From Acanthamoeba lenticulata (lineage: Eukaryota; Discosea; Longamoebia; Acanthamoebidae): a stretch of DNA of 18,417 nt. The notes below the pieces were generated by a model. It did no database searches, had not been told where the DNA came from, and saw nothing but the letters and a program-made list of their open reading frames with translations. Below are positions 9,078-16,535 of the stretch, in pieces (the first letter of the stretch is position 1; each line of letters opens with the position of its first letter). The position numbers were made by a program, and so were the translations under genes. The DNA lies in NCBI GenBank assembly GCA_002179805.1, contig NAVB01004638.1, positions 1 to 18,417 of the forward strand. Direction: 5' to 3'.

Positions 9078-11476
9078 TCACGTGGCCATGAGCGACTCGT
9101 AGCCGCCGCCGGCCCGCGCGGCCGCGCTGCCGAGCAGGAACGGGAGGTAGGGCGAGCCGGGCGCGGGGTGAACCAGCCGCAGCGGGCCAGCCAGGTCGGC
9201 CACCACCTCGACGATCGATCCGTAGCTCCGCTCGTCACTGGCCGAGTATTGCACCTCGGTTGCACCGCCTTCGTCGTCCTCTTCATTCTCCTTCACGTGG
9301 TCTCTGCCCGGCGATCGTGGCCGGACGCGCCGCCCTTGTATCCGGATGTGCGAAGCGCCTGCTGGCGTGACCCGGGAGATGGTGTAGGCGCCCGGGCTGC
9401 TCGTCGAGAAGCGCACGAGGAAGGTGCCTTCCGGCGCGCCACTCAATACACGCGCCACGTCCTGCACGTCCGCCGGCTCACTCTCAGTGTACAACTTTGG
9501 AAGGTACCGATGCGGGGGGCAAGCGAGGAGGTGTACGTCGTTGGTGAGGAGGCCGTGGAACCAGGGTTGGCTAAGGAGGCCGTGAACGCGCTCGAGGAAG
9601 CGCGGCCCGGCCTCGAACGGCGCGAACCACTCGATCACTTTGTTGAACCACTCGATGCTGACCACCTCGCGCTCCTTGCCCCGGCTCTCGGCCGTTACTG
9701 CCGCGCGCGTGTGCCACGTGAGTACGTAAATCGAACGTTTGCCATTTGTTTGCTGGCTTGGGGTCGCACCGAAGAGGGCCTTGGCACACCGCAGCCGGGC
9801 CACCTCGGCCGAGGGCGGCTCGCGGTAGATCACCGGCCGACGCGCCCCGCTGGGGGCTGTCGCTACCGATGCCGCTTGCCTATGCGGCGGCACCCTGCAC
9901 AAGGCGAGGTCAGAACAACTGGCAGAAGCGGTGCCAAGGAGGGAGCGAGATGATGCTGACCATTGCTGGGCCTTGGGCTCGGCCTTGTCGTGGGCATCGT
10001 CCGGGAGCGGGTCGTCGGGGTCGAGCGGGAGCGGGAGGCCGAGGAAGCGCCACAGCTTGCGCGCAAAGGCCGGCCACGGAAGGACGTACTCCCGGAGGCC
10101 CTCGTCGGCTTTCCAAAAGGCGCGGCCGACGGCGTCGGAGATGGCGCTGTCGACGATGACCGCGTCGAGCCGTTCGTTGATCTCCTCAAAGTCTGGCCGG
10201 AGGCTGACGTCGTTGCGCCAGCAGTCCTCGATGAGCGCGAAGAGGGATGGCGGGCACGAGGCCGGGATGATGGGCCGCTCGCCCTCGTCGCCCACGGCCA
10301 CCACGAACTGGGCCCAGTCGCGGTGGTGCTCGAATGGCTTCTGCTCCGTCAACAGCTCCCTGCGCGGCGCGCCAGCGCTCGAGTTCAACTCAACGCAACA
10401 ACAAAAACAACAGTTTGTATGATCACCAATGCAAAGGTACCAGAGGACGATCCCGAAGCTGTAGACGTCGGCCTTTTCGTTGAATTCGCGCTTGCGCATG
10501 ACCTCCGGGGCCATGTAGAGGGGCGTCCCGCGCACGGCGCCCAGGTCTCTGATGGCCTCCTGCGAGGCCTCTTTGATCGCGCTCAGCCCAAAGTCGCATC
10601 TGCATTCCCCCCGGCCTGGCATTAAAGTCCCTCCTTTGCCAAAGGAGCATCAACACAAACACAGGAACCGCGTACAGTTTGACGCGGAACTCGTCGCCCT
10701 GCCTGTGGATGAGCAAGTTCGCCAGCTTTAGGTCTGTGATCGGCAGGTTGGCTGCAATGAATAGTTGCTTTCATGTGTGAGCGAGACGGATGCGGAGCGC
10801 ACCGCGGTGGATGATGCGCGGGTTGGAGTGATGCAGCCAGTTCATTCCGAGGGCGGCGTCTTTGGCGAGCTTCATCTTCTGGAACAGCGAGAGCTTGACC
10901 TTTTGCTTGTGAATGAGGTCGTGCAAGTCGCCATCGAGCAACTGCACGGTAAGGACCCCACGGTAAGCCCCAAAGGTGAGGCTTCAGCTCACGGTGCGCG
11001 GCTTACATGTGTCACGACATGGCGGGGTGCTCGACCTCAGTGACAATTCGGAACTGGCCCTCTTGTGTGCACGCGCCCATGAACAGGACGATGCACGGGT
11101 GCGGGTTGGCACTGTGTTGTGAAAAGTAGGTGCCCAGTTGCGGTAAGCTTTTCGGTAAAGGGCATGCTCAAGACGTACCTCATGATGGCGATTTCAGTGC
11201 GGAGGTTGTGCAGCTGGAGGGCGTTGAGGCGCTGCAGGCGTGGCACCTTGACGGCGACGTCCATTTTGAAACACTTGCCCTGTACGTGGGGCACCGGCTT
11301 TAAGACCACACCATGGATAACAAGGGCGGGAGCGGTGTTACCTTGTACACGGTGCCAAAGGAGCCGTCGCCAATCTTGGGACCTAGCAGAATATGTTCTG
11401 GCCCTATCTCGGCATTGGCGCCCACCTTGGTCGTGGTGCCGCCACTGCTGGTGAAGCTCACACCGTCGCCCTCCAT
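9078..11476 (-). CDS. Shk-like TKL protein kinase with C-terminal SH2 domain
   Basis: Exons on the minus strand: 11476-11342, 11279-11179, 11111-11036, 10941-10803, 10733-10676, 10599-10441, 10359-9961, 9894-9770, 9697-9537, 9482-9078, giving 585 residues. The kinase domain has the glycine loop IGDGSFG (35-41), catalytic-site Lys in VAVK (56), HRDLKLAN (149-156), CDFG (171-174) and YMAPEV, so it looks active. After it come FEEINERLDAVIVDSAISD, a helical linker with an SIEWF..VIEWF segment, and an SH2 domain from about PWFHG (442-446) with FLVRFS (472-477); Arg475 is the expected phosphotyrosine-binding residue. This order matches Dictyostelium Shk kinases (SH2-domain dual-specificity kinases; family knowledge). 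The SH2 domain contains an acidic stretch (KENEEDDEGG). The first five introns (62-94 nt) are firm. The last four (81, 66, 72 and 54 nt) are all stop-free with lengths divisible by 3. The 81-nt one is certain because it restores LWELLTEQKPF; the 66-nt one is least certain. Start taken at MEGDGVSF, the ATG nearest the kinase domain. Confidence 0.9.
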
Positions 11477-11561
11477 GGCCAAATGTTTGCAAGCAACGGA
11501 AAAAGCTGGAAATTTGTTTCTTCGATTTCCAAACGTTTGTTGTAACAATAAATAAAACTGG

Positions 11562-11713
11562 TTGGCTTTACTCCTGTGGGCGCGTGCCAATGGCTGTCCG
11601 TGGGACGAGCTCACCTGCAACGTGCTCCAGTGGGCTCGGGCCAACGGTTGCCCGTGGGATGCGGAAGACTGCCTTGCGTTGGCCAGGACAAAGGACGCCA
11701 AGGCGTGGATTGC
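11562..11713 (+). pseudogene. Ankyrin-type repeat fragment (WARANGCPWD twice)
   Basis: Read from 11562, this frame gives two copies of WARANGCPWD with a period of only 18 residues (54 bp; Trp codons at 11577 and 11631), then LALARTKDAKAWI. This motif is typical of ankyrin-like proteins that are very common in Acanthamoeba and its giant viruses, where from memory the unit is about 27 residues with a GHLEVL-type helix between copies. Here that helix is missing. There is no ATG in this frame; a TAA stop lies at 11553-11555, and the frame soon turns into Arg/Pro-rich sequence. It is probably a relic or a captured fragment. It begins 86 bp upstream of the kinase start on the opposite strand, so it occupies the kinase promoter region. 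Confidence 0.55.
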
Positions 11714-11739
11714 GAGCAGCCCTCTGGGTCGCGCTCGCC

Positions 11740-12247
11740 CACGTGCCCCGCCAAGCCCTTTGAGTCAGCGTCGCCATCTCCTTCTGAATCAGCGTCGCCC
11801 TCTGCGTCGCCGTCAGCGTCATCGTCAGCATCCCCGGCGTCGCCTAGCTCCTCGCCCTCGCCCTCGTCTTCCGCTTTCGGCTTCGGCGATGTCCAGGTGA
11901 TCAACCAGCCCTCCTTCGGCAGCGGGGGCGTCAAGGTGGGAGACGTGGGGGACCTCACCGGCATCGATTTCGAGGAAGCCCTTCGCCAGCTGCTTGATGA
12001 AAGCGAAGGCCTGTGTAGGGCCGCGGAAGAAGGAGGTCTGACCGCAGAAGTGGATTCCTCGGGCGGCATCACCTTCACCGCCTCCGGCAGCGCAGTTGAG
12101 GTGCGTTTTTGAGCTCGCTCATTTGTTGGGTTCGCAATGATTGCTGACCTCTATCTGGACGTATGACGAGATCGACAGACCTTCAGCGTAAGCGCCAGTG
12201 ACTTGGAGAGCGCAACAGACACTCGTTTTGTCGGTTTCTATCAGTAA
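11740..12247 (+). CDS. Ser/Pro-rich protein, C-terminal portion, start not resolved
   Basis: Frame with SASPSPSESASPSASPSAS, then a compact domain with FGFGDVQVINQPSFGSGG, DLTGIDFEEALRQLLDES and GGITFTASGSAVE. The exon ends at 12100 before GTGCGT; an acceptor at 12176-12178 opens a last exon, 12179-12247, in the same phase, ending SDLESATDTRFVGFYQ and TAA. Without splicing, the frame stops at 12112. No ATG exists in this frame; upstream it runs out of frame through the ankyrin-type fragment. The true N-terminus is therefore lost, spliced from elsewhere, or non-standard. No known family recognised. The Ser/Pro spacer resembles that of the beta-helix protein at 7719, so a secreted origin is possible. 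Given start is nominal. Confidence 0.45.
11763..11870. repeat. Ser/Pro-coding minisatellite
   Basis: Imperfect repeats built on TCAGCGTCGCC / TCTGCGTCGCC encode the SASPSPSE..SASPSAS stretch. Repeats of this kind often change copy number between strains. Confidence 0.6.
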
Positions 12248-12540
12248 ACATGTTTAAGAGGTGTCGTCAACGTCATGCGTGAGATCGACGATTCGACGTC
12301 TTCCCTCCGTCTGTCCCATTTCGGGGTAAAAAGACTTTGGCAGCGTCTCGCCGGAGCGCCTCAGCTTGGCAGAATTTCTTCTCTGGACAAGTTCTTTTCT
12401 TTTCTTTTCTTTTATCGCTATTCTTCTGGGTCGCGGACTGTCCCCGCAGAGTTTATGAACTCTGGCGACAGGAACGTGTACAATCAATGTCTGGTGGGTG
12501 TCCTTTCGATGATGTTGTGCTATTGGCTCACGTTTTGTAC

Positions 12541-12568
12541 TGCCCATGCGCCCGAAAACGCATGGGCA
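12541..12568. promoter_or_regulatory. Perfect 10-bp inverted repeat next to the TATA box
   Basis: TGCCCATGCG (12541-12550) and CGCATGGGCA (12559-12568) are exact inverted copies around an 8-nt spacer. The right arm ends one base before the TATA box. A dimeric regulator bound here would touch the basal machinery directly. Confidence 0.65.
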
Positions 12569-12569
12569 C

Positions 12570-12577
12570 TATAAAAA
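12570..12577 (+). promoter_or_regulatory. TATA box of the small secreted protein gene
   Basis: TATAAAAA lies 35 nt upstream of the ATG at 12612. Initiation would fall near 12600, so the ATG at 12582 would be outside the mRNA and the 12612 start is preferred. Confidence 0.8.
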
Positions 12578-12611
12578 CTAGATGTTGGTGTTTGCCTGCT
12601 TGCCTCACAAC

Positions 12612-13164
12612 ATGTCAACCTTCTCTGCGCGTATCACCTTTGTGGCCCTTGTCGTTCTCCTTGCGGCGGCCGTCAGCAGTGCGGCGGCTGAGCCCGCAGT
12701 GCCATCAGACCTGACCGGCACTTGGTCCGCCCTCGACGAGCACAATCGCGTCGCCAACTACTCCCTCGTGCAGAAGGGCAACAAGTTGCTCATCCCTTCC
12801 ACGCGGGTTCCGAACATCCCCTTTACGCTGAATGTCACCCTTTTCAACAACGTTGGTTATGGTGAGGCCGCTCTGTGGCAAGCCAACAACCCTACCGTTT
12901 TCTGTTTCTGGGTACGTCAACAAACGATGAGTGCTACAAAGGCCATACGCTGGTGGCACCTGTAACGACGTGCAGACCCCGGTTGTGGTGGAAGTGGTGA
13001 ACGTGGGCTTCATGAAGATAACGTGGTTACCCAGCCCGGCGCACTCGGGTGTCGACTGCCTAGCGTATCCTGGGGGCTACGCTTTCCTCACCCGCCCGAA
13101 TGGAGTACTCCACCTAGTGCGAAGCCAGTTAAACTTTACTGCTGTTTTGGCGCGCTTTTTTTAG
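12612..13164 (+). CDS. Small secreted protein, family not recognised
   Basis: Two exons, 12612-12911 and 12976-13164, give 162 residues; the intron is GTACGT...CAG, 64 nt, phase 0. Residues 1-26 form a signal peptide (MSTFSARITFVALVVLLAAA, cleavage likely after SSAAA). The mature part begins EPAVPSDLTGTWSAL and has three possible N-glycosylation sites (NYS, NVT, NFT). It is rich in short beta-strand segments: KLLIPST, FTLNVTLFNN, VVVEVVNVGFMKITW, GGYAFLTR. The LTGTW opening recalls lipocalin-like barrels but is too short to assign one. There are two Cys in the mature part (one in VFCFW, one in VDCLAY), which could form a disulfide. No membrane anchor. I do not recognise the family. Confidence 0.75.
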
Positions 13165-13300
13165 CAACGGTAAGAATAAGAAAAATTTGAAAAAACCAGT
13201 TTTCTCTTCTTTTTCTGTTCTCTTGACAAGAGATGCGAACACGAACGACAGCAGCAAAAACGTGAAGTGCATGGATCTTTATGATATGTAAAACAGAGAA

Positions 13301-13320
13301 GCATCTGTGGCCAGTGTTAA
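13301..13320 (+). pseudogene. Partial tRNA-Gly copy (5' fragment)
   Basis: GCATCTGTGGCCAGTGTTAA resembles the first part of the tRNA-Gly at 13383 (GCATCCGTGGTCCAGTGGCAA) with a few changes and one missing base. The preceding AGAGAA at 13295-13300 matches AGAGAA at 13377-13382, so the similarity starts outside the tRNA. No D-arm 3' strand, anticodon or T arm follows, so it cannot be functional. Confidence 0.55.
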
Positions 13321-13382
13321 AAGTTTGTTTCGTGAAGAAGCATATATTGTTGAAGTGATAAATGAAGAAGTCCACAAGAGAA

Positions 13383-13453
13383 GCATCCGTGGTCCAGTGG
13401 CAAGATTTCCGCCTGCCACGCGGGAGACCCGGGTTCAATTCCCGGCGGATGCA
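13383..13453 (+). tRNA. tRNA-Gly (anticodon GCC)
   Basis: 71 nt with a full cloverleaf: acceptor stem GCATCCG/CGGATGC with discriminator A; anticodon stem TCCGC/GCGGG around loop CTGCCAC (anticodon GCC); T stem CCCGG... paired around TTCAATT. The D stem is weak but similar to other tRNA-Gly. Internal A box TGGTCCAGTGG and B box GGGTTCAATTCC are present. T runs (13457-13461 and beyond) give the polymerase III terminator. No intron and no encoded CCA, as in eukaryotes. Confidence 0.96.
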
Positions 13454-13455
13454 TT

Positions 13456-13473
13456 AACTTTTTCGTTTTTTTA
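13456..13473 (+). terminator. Polymerase III termination signal of tRNA-Gly
   Basis: Two T runs (CTTTTTCG then GTTTTTTTAA) follow the tRNA within about 20 nt. Confidence 0.8.
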
Positions 13474-13504
13474 AATAAGTTCGAATGTGCGCATGACCTA
13501 TTTC

Positions 13505-16100
13505 TTACTCGGCCTTGGCCCGCCTGGTCTGCCACACGGCGCGAAGGTCGATCAGGAATCGTCGCTCCGTGAGGAACCTGATCATGCGCCGGGTACAAAT
13601 CGTTTCAGCGATGCAAACAATCATACAAACCTCTCGCCACTACGAGGGGATCAACGTACAGGGTGAGTACGACGGCGATAAGGCACACGACGCCGACACC
13701 GACGTGCATGGCCGCTTGCAGATATGTGTAGTGCGGCTTGCCAGAGAGCACAAACATCTCCGACAGGCGTGTCACAACGAACGACGCCACAAAGGCAACA
13801 AGAACCTGTCCCGTACGAGTTCGCAAAGAGTCCAACATGTGAGCTCACTGTTGCACTTGATTACGAGGATCCCAAAAGGGCAGACCTTGGAAGACGGGCA
13901 GCAGTGCCGGAAGCGGAAGAAGGTGTACTCGCCCCGCTCGTTCTCGCGCTCCTTTCCCTTGCGCGTCTTGCTGTTCTGCTTGAAGAACTCACGGATAAAA
14001 AGGCTGCAGTAGGTGATGCGCAGGAGCATGTCTGACAGCACACACGATTACATCTTCATGAGCAACCGGTCGAAAGTTCACGAAACAAGAATTGGATTTC
14101 GCGGGAGCGCACTCAAGCAGTCTGCCGCGATCAGGCCAGCGGTGTCAAACCGGGGAACGAGGTTGATGGCGGCGCCCACATAGAGGACGGAGAAGCCAAT
14201 CAGGGCGTAGTTGTAGACTTTGATGTCGCCTGGCGTGCTGACGGCCCGTGTGAAGGCTTCCGTTGTGCCTGTATGTGGACGGTAAGCTCGTGGCCTGAAT
14301 CGAGCAAGCGGCCGCGTAGTGAACGTGCCATTTAGGGCCATGAGGGCGACGTAGACACAGTAGAGGCCAAGGATGAAGGGCGCATCAGTTGCGCTGAACT
14401 TGCGAGTGTACACTATGTCCAGTAGCAGGAACGAATAGTTCGGCCCGAAAGCAATGAAGAGCATGCCTTTACCGGTTGAGCGAGTGTCAGAACAGAAGAG
14501 GGAGCTCGATAAGCACGAAGAAGGAGAAGGTACTCACCAATAAGGAGCAGGCACTTAAGAAGGAGAGTGAGCACGGCGGCCGCCTTCTGGGGCCCCAGTT
14601 CCGCATACTTGCTGAAGAGCGAGTTGCAGACTTGCTCCACGGGCAGGAACACGAATCGCACCACGAGCGAGCCTGAGCGCAACCTTGCCGATCAGTTTAC
14701 TGTTGAATGGAGGGGCTAGAGTTCACATACCCAGGTTTTGGACAAGAGAGAAGACAGCGATGTTCTCCAGGGTCTGTGTCCAGCGGAGGAGGTACTTTTG
14801 TCCCTCGGTAAGGACGTACATCTGCACGCTTTGCCAGTAGAACTGGCGCAAGAGCACGACTCGGTCCCAATCCACCCAACTGCAGATGTGCGGTAGGTGA
14901 GCCAAGCACATGATACACACGAATGATCGTTCATGCAGCACCCTTGCCAGAATAAACGATGGAAAAGTGGGTTAATCCTTGTACCCGCTGGGTCCCGATC
15001 GAGGGAAGAGCTCGCTGAATGAGTGCAGTGGGAAGTCGGAGCTCTGGGCCTGAGCATGCTCGCCTGGGTCGTTGCCCGCGGTTGCGGTCACGCGTGGCTG
15101 GCTCTTGTGGATGCTGTAGAAGAAATAGCCATAGTAGCCCAGGGTGATCGTGCACGAATAAACCAGCCACGAGAAAGAGAACGCCAAAGCTCCTGTGGTG
15201 ATGCAGCGCGAACAAGGTAAGTGGCAGGTGAGGATGATCAACCTTGGTCGACACAAACCAAAAACGTTTGAAACGATTTAGGTGAAGAAGATGCCAAGAG
15301 TACCGAGTTGAGGATAGAGGTAGACGAGAAGGAAGGTGGTGACGCAGCGGAGGAAGGCGGCTGTTCCCTCCACGGCCACGCGAGGCCGATAAAGCAAATA
15401 GCGCAGTGTGAAGATGTAGAGAGGCTCCGACAGAAGCTCGATGAAGGACGCCATACCTGAAGACAGGAGCAGGTTTGTTGAGCCAAGCCGCATGCAGTGG
15501 CTACTCGAGATGGCACGCACCGGTGATGAAGAGAACAAGGTGGTAGTTGTCCAGGGCTTTCTCTTCGGGTGAGGCGGTGAGCACTGAGAAAGCGAACGTG
15601 GCAACCGTAACCGCCACGCCCAGAGGAACGACGGCCCAGCTCAGGTTGGTTAGCTTACGCTCCCACTCGCCTCGGGCGGCTCTGTGTGAGTGTGCATCAC
15701 CCGGTCACACTCTGCACCCTCAAGAATAACAAGCCGGAGGAAGAGGCCGTACTCGCCCTCAGCTGAGCGCTGGCACGCATTGCGGAAGGCCTCACGAGAG
15801 AGGAAGAGAATGGTGGAGACCAACAGTTGTAGTGGTACCGAGGCAAACTGCACGCAAGCAAGGCTTGCGTTGGCAGGAGCAGGACAGCATGACGAAAGAA
15901 GGCACACGTACCCCATAGACGTCAGTTTGCACCATCCGCACGATGAGTGTGTTGAGAATGAACGTTAGCCCATGAGTGAGGAAGTTGAGCCCTGCAGGAA
16001 GCGCAGGGTTCAGTCAAGGAACATGTGTGCCGTAATGGCAATCGCATGTACCCATGAGGTAGGCCACGCCATAGAGTGATTTCGATAAAATGCTGTCCAT
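13505..16100 (-). CDS. RFT1: RFT1-like ER membrane protein (Man5GlcNAc2-PP-dolichol step), 13 exons
   Basis: RFT1 is needed for use of the Man5GlcNAc2-PP-dolichol intermediate on the lumenal side of the ER in N-glycosylation; whether it is the flippase itself is debated (established knowledge). Exons on the minus strand: 16100-16052, 15991-15912, 15847-15757, 15679-15521, 15456-15304, 15192-14985, 14879-14731, 14672-14538, 14466-14329, 14268-14113, 14031-13865, 13805-13660, 13577-13505, giving about 567 residues (human 541). Family segments in order: STILFLSREAFRNAC; NLSWAVVPLGV; SFIELLSEPLYIF; YVLTEGQKYLLRW; VFSLVQNLGSLVVR; FLPVEQVCNSLF; CVYVALMALNGTTEAFTRA; and VLTLFLTERRFL before the stop. 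Many hydrophobic segments fit a 12-14-span MOP-type protein. Two junctions, after 15757 and after 14329, need GC donors; a 38-nt GT-AG intron from 15717 is a weaker option for the first. Confidence 0.92.
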
Positions 16101-16535
16101 CACGAAGGATCGAGCAGCACTAGCAGCAGACGTGGCAGGTGAAAAGAAAAAAAGAACAAGAAACAAGACCTTCATGTCGACACCAGCCCTCAAAGAAAAA
16201 AAGGCGGCAAAGTCGCATTTGATTTAAAAAGCAATAATTAAGATGGAAGGCTTGACGGGCGATCAGACGATGCGCCCATACGGAAGCCCCAACGCCTGTG
16301 CGAGCCACCTTCTTAAAAAAAATTAATCCTGGTGACTAATCATCAATTTCATCCTTCCATCTTGGTGATGCTCTTTGTGGAGCAGCTCCGAAGAAGTTTT
16401 TTACTAGCCGCTGTGCCAAGGGCTTGGCACTCTTGATTGATAAAAACGATGGTACGGTACACCGTGCCTTAGGCTCTGTCGAGGCCCGCACTGACATCTT
16501 TACGTGAAGGTGACGTGCACACTGAGGATGAGGCC
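16101..16535. other. 435-bp divergent promoter region, RFT1-like / RNF123-like
   Basis: A/T-rich with A runs at about 16141-16160 and 16193-16202. No gene seen on either strand. It contains an 11-bp inverted repeat with distant arms (16240-16250 and 16353-16363), a compact palindrome (16413-16430), an imperfect palindrome (16451-16468) and a TATA-like GATAAAAA (16439-16446) facing the plus-strand gene. Confidence 0.5.
16413..16430. promoter_or_regulatory. Compact palindrome upstream of the RNF123-like gene
   Basis: GTGCCAAG-GG-CTTGGCAC is perfect, with 8-bp arms and a 2-nt centre, about 105 bp upstream of the ATG. A second, imperfect palindrome, GGTACGGT-AC-ACCGTGCC (16451-16468), follows 20 bp later. 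They look like protein-binding dyads; no factor is recognised. Confidence 0.5.

Larger units (their letters stand above)
12248..12611. other. 364-bp promoter spacer before the small secreted protein gene
   Basis: No protein gene seen. It contains a pyrimidine run of TTTTC units (about 12391-12413), a perfect 10-bp inverted repeat (12541-12568) and a TATA box (12570-12577). Confidence 0.5.

Noticed and set aside
9168..10625. Long plus-strand frames (261 and 220 residues) across the kinase gene
   Set aside because: They are antisense shadows of kinase and SH2 exons, with Arg/Ala-rich, motif-free translations.
12582..12611. Upstream ATG giving a 10-residue extension of the small secreted protein
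   Set aside because: It lies only 5 nt after the TATA box, upstream of the expected transcription start, and it would bury the signal peptide.
13317..13598. A 93-residue minus-strand frame with GIEPGSPAW
   Set aside because: This is the well-known false protein obtained by translating the antisense strand of a tRNA-Gly gene.
15680..15717. A 38-nt GT-AG intron in the RFT1-like gene
   Set aside because: It keeps phase but is shorter than every other intron here and inserts residues not expected in the family. The 77-nt GC-AG alternative fits better, though this is not proven.
16240..16320. A possible tRNA or small RNA in the RFT1/RNF123 spacer
   Set aside because: A short stem (GGGCG/CGCCC) is present, but there is no B box, no acceptor stem pairing and no terminator in the right place.
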